Position numbers and translations under genes: made by a program
Part shown: piece after piece, positions 34,430 through 45,182 of the stretch
Numbering within the stretch: the stretch's first letter is position 1
Layout: each line of letters starts with the position of its first letter
The notes under the pieces: model-generated
What the model was told of the DNA's origin: nothing
Database searches by the model: none
What the model saw: only the letters and a program-made list of their open reading frames with translations
Assembly (NCBI GenBank): GCA_002205965.3
Contig: NADL03000629.1
Location: 558,001-622,000, forward strand
Reading direction: 5' to 3'
Length of the DNA stretch: 64,000 bases
Origin: Kappaphycus alvarezii
Taxonomy: Eukaryota > Rhodophyta > Florideophyceae > Gigartinales > Solieriaceae

Positions 34430-35779
34430 GTGTCCTTGGGTTAGACCGGTAGCTGGAGTTTTCAGAATACTTCCGAGTCAAGTACCACCCTGGTAATTCC
34501 GAACACAGTCCTCCATCATCCTGTCGAACTCTTTCGACCCTTCTCCGGTGAAAGACGGAGGCAGTACGCGCATTAAATAGCCTACTTTGCAGAAACCAAA
34601 ATAGTTGTGCAGTTGCTGGAACGACATTTGCCTATTACCAAGGTCAGCAATGGCCTCGAGGAACGGTCTGAGAGATGCAAAATAATTGGGATGGGTAGAT
34701 CCGAAAAAAATAGTTCCAACTTGAAATAAATAAATAAATGCCACAATAGGACTTAGAATGAATAATGAATAAAAAACAAATTTAATGATGGTTGATCGAG
34801 GGATTAACCACCATTAAATTTGGTTTTCTATGGCCTGGGTATGTAAACATATTTTAAAAACCTAGGACTACTTTTACTCTACACCAGGGTGAACCTGCTA
34901 CAAAATCAGGTAAGCCTTACAATAATTTTGGTAGACATGATTAAGGCTCAGCAATAATTATTGCAGTATTTTTCAGGTAATCAATAATCCAGATAATAAT
35001 TTGCTGGTAGCATAAATGCAATAATCATAGCCTGTATAATATAAAAGCCCAACTGTATGACATAAAAATATTTCATCCTGAATTCAGCATAAAATAGGGC
35101 CAGTGTAAAATAGATAAAATTATTCCTTGATGATTCACAATAAATATAAATTGCGGGACTCAATAAAATATTGCTTCACAATTCAGCATCACTGTAGGAC
35201 ACCAGGATAAAGATTAAAATATTTGGTCAATTTTCACAAGAGATGAGACATGAATCGTAAGGGACCGTGTGGTGTAGACCTCAATACCGACGGGGCGTTC
35301 AGGACAGAAGTGCCCTCGCTTTACTCTTGCTTAATACCATCTGGGTAAGAATGCATGGTCATGCGCATAGCAGTGTGCAACCCTTGGCAGCAATTCAGGG
35401 GATAGCGATTTGACTGCTCCCAGGAACGCTGGCTGACTGCACAAATTGAACGCATTCTTTAAATCTGCTGTCAGTATGGTATAATCGGAGCGGCGGCTAA
35501 ACTTCTTCACAGCCCGTCGAGGGCGTGGACGACGGTACCAATGCAGGACCTGGTGGAGATAGAGGCTTGCAGCGGCTGGATGTATGCAATGGCTTTTGCG
35601 AAGACCCTTACAGTGGGGCAGCTACCAGTCAATCTGCGAAGCGTTTCACCAGTCATCGGTAAACATATCAAGGCGGCGATAGATGGGGCCGTAATATCGG
35701 AGTCTTGTGAAAATTCCATCCGAGGATCGGGCGTAGAGTAATCGAGTTGCCTGAGAGCACAGAAATTAGATGATCGCAA
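34430..35779 (-). pseudogene. LINE reverse-transcriptase remnant split by AT-rich DNA
   Basis: On the minus strand, 35,779-35,507 reads GETLRRLTGSC and YIQPLQASISTRSCIGTVVH, the segment before RT motif A in LINEs of this type. A frameshift leads to ILTADLKNAFNLCSQPAFLG (motif A Asp) and LSPELLPRVAHCYAHDHAFL (about 35,480-35,350). AT-rich non-coding sequence of about 600 bp (about 34,750-35,340) replaces the YxDD region. 34,744-34,478 then resumes post-RT sequence: NRQMSFQQLHNYFGFCKVGY, LMRVLPPSF, EFDRMMEDCVRNYQGG. That last part matches the LINE at 39.5 kb. Confidence 0.7.
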
Positions 35780-36013
35780 AGAATGTTATGGTGCCGAGGA
35801 GAACCGTGTGCGCAGTTAAAAGAGGCAACGTGGAAATCTGAGACTCCAAGGATTAGAAGGAACCAAGTTTGTCAACCTGCACGCACGTTCGATCAAAACA
35901 AAGAATAAAATGACCGTTTCTTTCACAATAATCACTCAAAGCACATTATGAGGAGACTATTACAAAGGAAAACAGATAGCACTGAAAAATATATGAAAGT
36001 TGCTAAGAAAGGG

Positions 36014-36445
36014 TCGGGATTGATATCTATGGCGCCTTGGGCGACGACGGCCAGTGTTTCTTCCACCGCCCTGTTTCCTTCGCTGCCTCCCGTCGCAGTT
36101 CCTCCCCTCAACAGTAGCTTCGCGCTTCGTTACCGGGGGAATGATGCGGTAGTTTATCTCGCCGTTTGGCACTTCCAAGGGGGGGAATCTGAACGGAGTT
36201 TGGAGAGCAGGAAAGAAGAAAACAGAAACGGGTCTGCGCCTCCGTGACCCTCTGATGATATTGACGGGTCAAGGCAGGCGAGAAGGCATGCCGCATCAGA
36301 CAAGACAGCCTACGTTTCCTGTTTTGTGTTTAGTCTCCAAGTAATGCACGGGACACAGGTTTCCTCCCGCCGCCTGCACCCCTAAAAACCCTCCGCACGC
36401 TTCTGTGCCATACAGTACAACTCGTAAAGATCTACCACCAAGAAA
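36014..36445 (-). repeat. AQKRAEG short-ORF repeat, copy 4, with internal insertion
   Basis: The leader and MAQKRAEG start lie at about 36,445-36,395 on the minus strand, and the AAEETLAVVA-type and AIDIN parts at about 36,120-36,014. Between them, at about 36,131-36,318, lies an insertion of roughly 185 bp not present in the other copies. Part of the insert (GGGGAATCT...GAGAAAACA/GAAGAAAACAGAAACGGGTC) resembles 36,660-36,710, so it is itself a local repeat. Confidence 0.5.
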
Positions 36446-37199
36446 GGGTTCCAAGATTTATACTTGGTATCAAAACACCAATAAGGATCTTTCCTGAAGA
36501 CGGACGACGAAAGAAAAACCAAATACGATCGGCAAAGTAGTAACGGATTGCGAGGAGAAACGTTTACATAGGGCAAACCCCATTTATCAGAATCGCAAGC
36601 ATACAGAAAAAGGGGAATGTTGGGGTATTTTATTTCATCGTCTGACTCTTCTAGCGAGGGGAATCTATACAAAGGTTGAAGAGAAGGAAAGGAGAAAACA
36701 TAAACGGGTCAGAAAGCAAACAGCGTGCATTGCATCGAGCTTTATCACACAATTCTTACCCTCGCGAGAAATGTCTCGCGGAAACAGTCTTCTGATACTC
36801 ATCAGAACCATGCTCGGACACGCAGCTCGGACACACACAAAAATGAAAATGATTGCTATCGTTGCACTAGGGGAAAAAGGGGGTGTCTTTATTGAGATGT
36901 ATAGACTGGCTGGAACCCATTTGGAGTTGCAAATCTGCATGTCATATTAAATACATGTAGCGATGATGGCCGAGGCCATGTAGAAATCATTACTGTCGAA
37001 TGCTAGCACCAGCAACAGTCTCCCAGAAAGTCGATTGGAGGCCAGCCAGCAGAGAAGCAGCCTTAGAAGTTACTACCGACGCCGAGTGTCGTTGTAGAAG
37101 AATGCCTAGAACCTTCGCAAGCCGTTCCATTGCGCGGCTGGCGACGGTTCTTGCAATCTCCGTGACCACGGCACCGGTAATTCCTCCAGAAAGCCTTGG
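36446..37199. other. Unassigned, with a class-1-like end and a helical open frame
   Basis: A reversed class-1-like end (GGGGAATGTTGGGGTATTTT, 36,612-36,631) is followed by unassigned sequence. A minus-strand frame at 36,990-37,244 reads GGITGAVVTEIARTVASRAM, ERLAKVLGILLQRHSASVVT, then LLAGLQSTFWETVAG. It looks like a genuine alpha-helical protein segment, but I recognise no family. Confidence 0.35.
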
Positions 37200-37643
37200 T
37201 GCTTGATAGGGATAAATCGGCGGGGAAGAGATCCTCAGAACCAATTACCCTGAGAAGGAGGTGTTGCGAGCGACAAAAGTGCTGCCGTGGTATTTTTGAA
37301 CGAACAAAAGGGAGTGTATATAGAAGAGAGTTGAGGAAGCTACAAGCAAGTATAAAAGGGGCAGGGTCTACCACCGACGCTCTGCGACTAGCGTAAGAAA
37401 AAGTTTTCTTGGGTCTGAAGTTGACTCTCAACTTCCTACTACTCGGGACTTGGCTTGAAGTTGTCTGCCAACTTGCTTGACCTCTCCATGAGGAAGCAGT
37501 TTACTCAGCTTATATGGAATTTTGGCTACCCCTTAAGTCCGAACAAAACTACAGAAGATACCAGGAAATGCATAAAAATATTTTGTGTGGACAATATACT
37601 CTAAGCTAAAGATACTTAAGAAACTAACAATTAATTTGGTCTC
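37200..37643. repeat. Duplicated block, copy 1 (3' flank of acidic-protein gene)
   Basis: The stretch from GAAGAGATCCTCAGAACCAA through GGTCTGAAGTTGACTCTCAA to TTGAAGTTGTCTGCCAACTT is closely matched by 63,250-63,620. With the coding parts to the right of each it forms a duplicated block of at least 650 bp. Stem-like AGTTGACTCTCAACT and AAGTTGTCTGCCAACTT words are present. Confidence 0.65.
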
Positions 37644-38210
37644 TTATTTCCCATTCTCTAAATCAGATCTAAACAACTCCTCTAAAATATCCATGCTGTC
37701 CAAGCAGTCCCCACAAATATCTGCGAATGGCTCACAACTCTCTATTTCCCCTTGGGAGATATCTACACTACTAAAGATATCTCCATCCGGTTCCATCGTC
37801 GGCACAACTTGATCCATACATTCCCCATTCCAACCCTTCCCATACCTTCCTGTGACTACTCATCGTCGTCCTCATCGTCGTCCTCATCGACCCCATCCTG
37901 ATCCTCCTCTTCCTCCTCTTCCTCCTCTTCCTTCTTAACCTCGTAGACCAACTTCGGGGCTGCCCATTCCCCGAAGAACTCCCCGCTCTCCTCCTCGACT
38001 TTCTCAGCCTCATCCTCACTTACCTCCCTCGCCTCTTCTTCTATGAAGAGGCGGCGAACGAACTCGATGATTTGCTTCTTTGTTTGCGGCCGGATGTAGT
38101 CGTCGGCATCGGTTGGCACGCAAGTGGCGAGACGGAGGCCATTGATGGGGCGAGAGGGGCGGTTTTTTGGTAATGGGGGCGGAGGGGCGAAGGGTGTTCA
38201 TTTTGACAGA
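37644..38210 (-). pseudogene. Unknown acidic protein (duplicated family), frameshifted
   Basis: From about 38,180 the minus strand reads RPINGLRLATCVPTDADDYI, RPQTKKQIIEFVRRLFIEEE, FFGEWAAPKLVYEVKK and then a run of nine Glu followed by Asp-rich repeats to a stop at 37,856. A second frame continues YGKGWNGECMDQVVPTMEPD, GDIFSSVDISQ and SMDILEELFRSDLENGK to TAA at 37,644-37,646. A one-base shift would join them. The second part is conserved at 63,683-63,849, which shows that it is coding. No ATG stands at the start of the first frame, so an upstream exon or a lost start is likely. Low-complexity acidic proteins of this sort are often nuclear, but the function is unknown. Confidence 0.5.
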
Positions 38211-38576
38211 CGTTAGGGAATGGGAGGCAATGTAGGGTGTTTTGGGTGTGTGGGGAAGAGAAGTGATGAGTAAAATGATCGGGACATTTGGAACTTGGAA
38301 TAAAGGGGTTTAAATAGCCTCCCGAGGTAGGTTTTATAGATAAGGAATAGGTAAAATAAATCTGCAAGGTATTTTGCAGTAGTGCATTTGCGCCCTTTTC
38401 CTCAAAAAGGCGAATTTGGAGGAGGAGGTAAGCTAAAAGCGAAAAGGAACTTGATTCGGGGTCGACTCAGAGGGTTAAATACAGTACAAAAATATCTAGA
38501 TAAAATGGAAGTAAATTTGGAAAGGACGGTGGAGAAGTTAGGGGCGAGATCGTTGTAGGTTGCTGGATTACACGAA
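38211..38576. other. Unassigned spacer
   Basis: No conserved frame or repeat recognised. This is the sequence between the acidic-protein gene and the 3' end of the LINE. Confidence 0.4.
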
Positions 38577-38655
38577 GGGAGGATCATTTCCTGTATTCAT
38601 GATGGGAGGACCATTTCCTGTATTACATGAGGGAAGGACCATTTTTTATATTACA
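38577..38655 (-). repeat. Tandem repeat at the LINE 3' end
   Basis: Three units of about 27 bp (GGGAGGATCATTTCCTGTAT, GGGAGGACCATTTCCTGTAT, GGGAAGGACCATTTTTTATA plus variable ends). Many LINEs end in short tandem repeats; the position directly after the coding end fits this. Confidence 0.65.
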
Positions 38656-40205
38656 GTGCTTTCGCCGCTTTTCCGCGCTCGCTGCATTCAGACTGGTCAC
38701 CGGTTTAAAAGACCGGACTCTGAAATGGGAGGGAGCGAGTGGATTGACGAATGTTATGTCGAAATAGTCAGTTCCACCTGCGGCCCCATGGCTCTAATGT
38801 CCGGTCTTATCCGGTGTTGAAGATGCACACGCGGTTCGATGAAAGGGCGCCGAGCCGCCCGTCCGAGATCATTGCCTAGCAAAGCGACCTGATTGTTGCG
38901 GCGATTATTGCGCTTGCATCCATAACGACAGTGCAGCAAATGATCCCCATGGATGTCTAATGTCTCAGGGCACCCAGGCTTCGGGCAAGGAGTGTCAGGG
39001 GCGAAAAACGGAGTTTGGCAGAAGTACTGCAGCCACACCGAGAAATCTTTGCTCCTGATGTGTGTCCTCAACCCCGCACATGGCGCACAGTGGACCCATC
39101 CCTTGGCTTCAGGTAGTGACATCGATGCGCGGAAAGCACGGGTACGGGTATTGCCAGGCGGCAACGCCTCCTGCGCCGCTGCGTGGACTGTGTCTGTAAG
39201 CTTCTTCTGTGATGGTGGGTTGTTCGAGCAGAAGTTGCTGAACGGAAGTCTATCCGCAGATCGGCAGGAGGTATTCCATATGTCGAAAGCTTCGAGGGCG
39301 TCATCGTACTGGGACAGGTCCTTAGAGGAGGTCTGCAAGATTTTGGGGCACAGCTCGTTCGACGCGGCACTGGATGCAAGGAATGAAGCAGCGCCAACGT
39401 CCTTCGCTGACGTCAAGCCAGTTCCCAAAGTCTGCTTTTTGTCCTGGATCGGCTTGATGGGCAGTTGTAATTCCCTAAATATGGTGTTGCCAAGCAATCC
39501 ACCTGCAAACTTTCGGACACAGTTTTCGAGTAGGACGTCAAAATACTCGGCCCTTTCCTTGTACATGAAGGCGGAACGACTCGAAGAAGGTACCTAAGCT
39601 TGCAAACTCCAAAACAGTTTCGAAGTAATTGGAACGAAACTTGGGGAGTCTTCGAGCTCCATGATGGCGTTGATAAGGGGTTCGAGGTTGTGGACATGGT
39701 CCAGGATGTGCTTTTCCATGAACGCCTTAGAAACTACTGGAGCGTTTAAGATGACAACCCCTTCGCAGTATTCCTGCAACATGTCGGGGGTAGGCCGCTT
39801 GGACTGAGGCGACGGGGGCTGTTGGCCACCAGATCTTGCATTTCGGTATGGCGAGATGAAGCCCAAGACGTTTGGCTTCCGGGGAGGACAAAACTTCGAT
39901 AGCCTTGAGTAATGCGGTGTGTTTAGCTATAATATAACTATCATCGTGGTACTAAAGTTCCAAAATCAAGGGTTTCAACTCTGTGTCCTCTTCGGGGAAT
40001 GAAGATAACAACTCTCGAATTTTTATAGCGAGAGGATGGAGGACTAGGGCGAAAAGCAAGCCGCTGAGCGGGTCTCCTTGCTGAGTTCCCGCGACACTCC
40101 GTATCGTCTCGAATCCAGTCCATAGGAACGTTGGATCGTTGTTGTAGCAGTACAACACCCAAGGTAGCAACTGGGGAAAAAGGTCCTTGACGGCATAGTT
40201 CCACG
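38640..40205 (-). pseudogene. LINE with restriction-like endonuclease, 5' truncated
   Basis: The minus strand begins inside RT just after motif A (NYAVKDLFPQLLPWVLYCYN). It continues with SVAGTQQGDPLSGLLFALVL (motif B) and, after a TAG at 39,952-39,954, YHDDSYIIAKHTALLKAIEV (the YxDD motif). Then follow FQLLRNCFGVCKLRYLLRVV and, after a frameshift near 39,590, a 270-codon frame. That frame contains a Cys/His motif (CPKPGCPETLDIHGDHLLHC, about 38,970-38,910) and RPDI (about 38,800); a further frameshift gives YFDITFVNPLAPS and AEKRRKH. Cys/His motif, RPD and the D-x-T core fit the PD-(D/E)XK restriction-like endonuclease of this LINE group. The 5' half is missing, as is usual after incomplete reverse transcription. 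Confidence 0.75.
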
Positions 40206-42379
40206 CGCTTCAAAAGAACCTCCTCCAGCTGTTGTACCTCCCTTGCGACCCGTTTTACTGCTGCCGGAGCGTCCCGAGCAGCCTCCGCTGCGGTCCTTAC
40301 GTCGATCGTTGGGCTTGCGTCCTCAGGGGCTTCACACCGGACCATACAGCTCCGTACTCCCTCCAGCATGACAATTATCTCTGCTGCAAGCCGCAGGGCC
40401 TGCCCTGATGCACTGCTTGCCGGTTGTTCGTGCTGCATCTCCCTTCGCGCTTGACCCCTGCAACACGTGTTTCCGATTGTGAGAGTCCCCTCCTTTCCCA
40501 CCTTCTCCCCGTGCTCTGCCGTCGTCGCCTATACAAGCGCGGCGCCCCAACTAGGCGCGCCATTCCCCTTGTATAGAGATAGGTCTCAGGGCATTTGTTT
40601 GTGCTCATGTAGGGCCCAGACACCCACGCCTAATTGGGCCTGTGCAATAGGCGTCAGAGACAGCACTTTGGTGCCTCTGTTCGGTGTACTCGCCCTTTTG
40701 CAATAGAACCACGATCGCTTACGAAGTAATGCCCATCGGCTATCCGCCATCTCGACATCGCAATTAGATGCAACCTTCGCGGCACGTGCAGATGGATTGG
40801 TGGCGTCCCCCGCGTACTTCCCAAACGAGCAGTCACCAAGTCTCCCTCTCGCTACCCGACCCATTGAAACAATCGTCCTCGATCAGGACCCTATCTGCAA
40901 TCTGTAGCACAAATGCATTCCAAGCACTGTGCATACCTTCAGTGCCACCCGGACCCCTTGCCTCAGTAGTCTGCTGGAAAACTTCAGATCTTCCGCTGAT
41001 GAAACTCCATCACGCCGAACTTGGTTCGCTGTCAAGAAGAGATGAATGTCTCGAAGTAACGCATGTGCGCGGCAATCCACAAAACCCCGTCAGGTGACTT
41101 CGGCGATAGACCTGATGCAAATGATGATTACGCCAGGAGCGAGATATCTTTCCGGAGCCAATTCTTTGACTGCTTCTGATGTATTCCAGCCAAAGTTTCA
41201 TCATTACAGTGCACATCAAGAACTGATCACCAGATTCTAAAAGCTCCGCGATTGTCCAGTTAGCGCCGCGTCGAACATGACCCCACTCTTCAACCCGCGG
41301 CTACTGTTTGATGTATCATAGCCTCAAAAACATCACCAAGCAATCGCTCCACAACGCTCTGCTCCCTTTGGCGAACAGTTTTGGTTCAAGAAAACCGACT
41401 CGATCTTTCCAGAAAGGCTTCTGCACAGCGGAATCATTACTCGCTGCAGTACCTTGCTCCACTCGTTTTACTGCGTTCACAGCATTTCACGAATTGCAGC
41501 AGTATAAGACGAAGGAGAGGCGGAATTCAGCATTGCGAATATCGCTGGTCTCGGCACCGCTAACGGCTGATGGCCAACTTCCTGGAAGCCCTTCCAAATA
41601 CTGAATTGCCTCTGGACTCCGGTCTCCGCCGGCACTGCCGTTGAAACGAGCAGCCAGATCAGATGCGTAAACATCTTGCCATTCCCCGACAAGGTTCCAA
41701 AGGTCATCCTCACAGTATTTATGTATCCTCTTCAGGCCAGTCGCGGCAGCTCTTCCTGTACCATCGTCGTCACCACCTGCAATCGGGCAGCTCTTCGTAT
41801 AATCGGCAATACTCCTGCTGGCCTGCCAGCTTCAGTAGCCCATCTCTTGTCAATTAGGCAAAAGATCTCAGTGGAAACTTCCTCCTGCATACGAGGGCTC
41901 CCAAGGTTCTTCAAGCATGCTGTCAACAGAACTATGAACCCATCTTCTGCAAAGAGGCTCTCGGTGGCTACCCCATCCTCGATCACTGGACGTGCTCTGT
42001 CTTCTCTACGTCATTAGCAATTATCACAGGTGTGCCCCCGACGGCGAATCTGGGCGATTCGGTCGAACTTGCTGACAACTGGTGACCCACGAGAGCTTTC
42101 AGCTCGAGGGCATCGGAAGCTCGAGATTACGGGAGTACTTTGGTCTTCTCCCCTTGACGAATGCTTGCGCCTAAGCTGAGTACGCTACGGTGCTTACGCA
42201 CAAGTTGGTGACTAATTCATCATTGAGCGCTCACAGCAACTTCAACTGCAGTATACTGTACTTAGGTGGCCTCATGACTTCATGTACAGTAACGTCACCC
42301 ACAGTACACTGTGATTTCCTTGGAATCTTGAGTATTACAGTACTCGCCTCAGTACTGTAAGCCTCTTTAGCACTTCGCG
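40206..42379 (-). other. Unrecognised protein-like frames (possible gene remnants)
   Basis: Several minus-strand frames look protein-like without a known relative. 40,501-40,206: LRLAAEIIVMLEGVRSCMVR and AAVKRVAREVQQLEEVLLKR, fused by accident to the truncated LINE. 41,080-40,883: HALLRDIHLFLTANQVRRDG. 41,780-41,480: KRIHKYCEDDLWNLVGEWQD and PEAIQYLEGLPGSWPSAV. 41,986-41,732: GFIVLLTACLKNLGSPRMQE and EVSTEIFCLIDKRW. They are in different frames and could be exons or frameshifted pieces of one gene. Near 42,250-42,360 the sequence is rich in TACTGTA words. Confidence 0.35.
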
Positions 42380-43079
42380 ACATCTTCAATCCTCCCCGCC
42401 AGCAGCTTGCCACCAATGATGACCAGGACCTGGCGCATCTTTCAGAGCCACACGAGCCATCCCGACCAAGCTACATCGAACACCGTCCCCCCCCTTCTGG
42501 GGCATGAAGCCCTTAGTGTAGAGGAGATGACGGCGACGAGCGGTTGAGACGACGCAGTCGTGGACGCGAGCCTGGCGACTTGAACCAAAGCAATGTGTTG
42601 TCGACATGCTGCACCGACCGGTCTCAATCATGGGGCGGATAACGGTGGTGTAAGCGGGCAGCTATTGTGGACGGAGTGTCGTGGCGCACTGCCTACATTG
42701 CAATCTGCACTGGCCGCGCATGTTCCTGCAAGAGACTGGCTTGGCGGTAATGGTGAAGACGGCTCGCCGTTAGTAACCACCTTGGGACGTCCCGTAAGGA
42801 TCATATGCACCCGTCCCGTGCGTGCAGGGATGTGGCAGGCAGCTGAAAACACGTCCTACCCAGCAGGTCATGTTGGGGGTCGGGTGTCCGACACCTAGGG
42901 ATCCTCGCAGTCATGTGAGGATACCTGGCTCGTCATTATTCGCGCATGATGAGGTTAGTGATGAAATCGCGTCCACCTAAGGGTCTGTAGGGGTCTGGAG
43001 TCCGACTCCTGCCAAATTTCTCGACGTCAAGTGTATCCTTCTCCTCCCGAGCATGGAACGCGCTCCATTGCTGGGTATC
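42380..43079 (-). repeat. Gypsy family-2 3' untranslated region, copy in gypsy-2
   Basis: Shared with 52,530-53,060, including GACGCGAGCCTGGCGACTTG, GTGTCCGACACCTAGGGATC and GGTCTGGAGTCCGACTCCTG. No coding frame is conserved between the two copies, so it is probably the non-coding end of the element. Confidence 0.65.
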
Positions 43080-44430
43080 TTCCTAGGCTAGCTTCCGTTC
43101 CTTATCATTGTCATACTGGCGAACCACGGCCTCCGGTAACTCACTCTCCGGGTCCACCTGGGTGACTTACGGCCTGCAAGCTGTACCGTGAAATGGCGTT
43201 CAAGCGATCCCGTTCTCCTTTTCCTTCTCCTCCATCGGCAGATATCTTCTTGAAAGTTCGCAAGGAATCTGGAACACCCCCTTTGCCGGATCCTCAGTCT
43301 CAACAATGGTATCCCCAATCCTACGAAGTCTATTTGCATGAGATAGAGCGATCTTTTCCCCACTACAGACTCCAGGAGGTAGCCGACTCGACTGAGCTTG
43401 CTCACCACATTGTAGGGTCAATACAGGGCTTAATGACCTTGTTCCTCTCGCCCTTACTCAGCTCCATTGACCACAGAAGGACGCGGTCCCCTTCCTTGAA
43501 TTCCACAGGGTTGACCTTCGTATCGTAGTCCCGTTTCGCTCTGTACCTTGCTTTCGTCCCATGTGGTATAGCTGACGATGAAGGAGCTCCAAAATGAGTC
43601 GAGAGGTCCTCCGGTTCTTCGCTGAAGCACGCGGCATCCACTTTACCCCATGCTTGGAAGGCCTCAACGCCAAAATTGCTTTGAAAGGCGTCATTCCTGT
43701 AGCTACAAACATCCTGTGTTATACCGGAAGCAAGCTAAAGCAACATGCTCGTCCAGTCACTCTCTCCCGTTGACACGAACCATGCGAGTCCTGGAGAGGG
43801 TTCGGTTCCATCTCTCCACCGTTCAATTGGCCTGCGGGTGGAAGGGATATGTCTGAAGCCTCGAGATGCCGAGCATACCTGCCAGATTACGGACTATAGT
43901 ACCGGTCAAATTTGGTCCTCCATCCGAATGAAGCGTCTCCATTGGACAAAATATGAGATCCAATCGTCGACCAGCAAACGAGCAATGGTCTCCGCGCGTT
44001 CATCGGGAATGGCCCTGGCTCTGACGTACCGTGTGAAAACGTCCACGATGGCCAGCACCTTGATATTTCCCCTTCCGGTACGTATTTCCCCTTCCGGTAC
44101 GTGGCGTAATGGTCTGAATGTCGAATGCCACTTGCTGGAATCTACGCTTTGGATGGACAAGCTCCAAGGAGACTTGCCTGGCAGGCTTTCTTTCTCGGGC
44201 GACGGTTCAGGGGAGGCATGTATTCAAAAAGGCAGCTGTATCTCTGCACATGCTGTTCCAGTAGTAACGCGGAAGCAGCTTGGCCATTGTTCGCCGCAGC
44301 CGTAATGCCATTAAGCTTAGACCCATGTGCCCACTTCAAAACAACCTGTACCAACTTTAGGTATAACCACAGGCAGCTCATCTCTTCCGGAGTACCGCAA
44401 AATTCCTTCTTCATCTATGATAAGCTTTCT
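43080..44430 (-). pseudogene. Gypsy-2 integrase and chromodomain, broken
   Basis: IKVLAIVDVFTRYVRARAIP and DERAETIARLLVDDWIS match the gypsy-3 integrase; GGPNLTGTIVRNLAG holds the second Asp region. TGA at 43,823-43,825 replaces Gly in the AN-G-TVERWNRTL motif next to the catalytic Glu. An 18-bp tandem duplication (TTTCCCCTTCCGGTACGT) sits at about 44,068-44,103. NPVEFKEGDRVLLWSMELSK and KTGSLERHFTVQLAGRKSP mark the C-terminal part and a degenerate chromodomain. At least four frameshifts are present. Confidence 0.75.
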
Positions 44431-45182
44431 TATGGATTTGGACGTAGGCATGGAGGTCTCCAAACTCGGTAATCTGTGCCTCCTTGATCTTCTGGATATC
44501 GGGTGAATACCGTTCTTCCTGTGCTTCTGCTAGAGATCCTTCCCTAAGCATCGCCACCGTCTCCCTTCGGGCCTCCTTTTCGGCTTCTTTTGCAGCTCGC
44601 TGCAGGCTTTTGGAGTCCATCTCGGCATAACAGCGTTGGCGTAAAGGCTTCGGTACCGCATCGCGGCTAAGTGTATCCGGTACGACCATTTCAGCTTCAT
44701 ACGATGTTCGATGTTATAGTCGAAGTCCTGGATAGCGATTACCACCGAGCCAACTTCTCCCGAGGCTCCTTCAGGTTTAACAGCCATTTCAGAGGGAGAT
44801 GGTCCGTCTTTATTGTGAAAGAATCTCCGTGAAGTTAGTGCCGCATTTCTGGAGGGCATAAATGATAGACAGAAATTCTTTTCCGTTGGGCATAATTTAT
44901 TTCGGACTTACGCAGCACTCTGCTGGAAAACGAAATCGGGCGCCATTGAACCTTCTCATCCGACTGAAGCAACACTCCGCCTACTCCATACGAGCTGGCA
45001 TCGGTCATAATCCTTTTAGGAGCTCCACGAATCGGGGATACCAACACTTTCGGATCGCTCAGGGCTAGCTTCAACTCCCTCCATGCCCTCCACTGAGCCA
45101 CTCCCCATCGCTTGTTCCAGTCCGGGATTAACAGCCTTTCGCCGTGTCGACGCTTCTTCGAGAACCCAGTGCCCTGTAACAC
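44411..45182 (-). pseudogene. Gypsy-2 RNase H and connection
   Basis: LVSPIRGAPKRIMTDASSYG (catalytic Asp of RNase H) and VQWRPISFSSRVLRKSEINY are typical of Ty3/gypsy. After frameshifts come DFDYNIEHRMKLKW and VVPDTLSRDAVPKPLRQRCY, the RNase H end and the linker to integrase. Confidence 0.8.
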
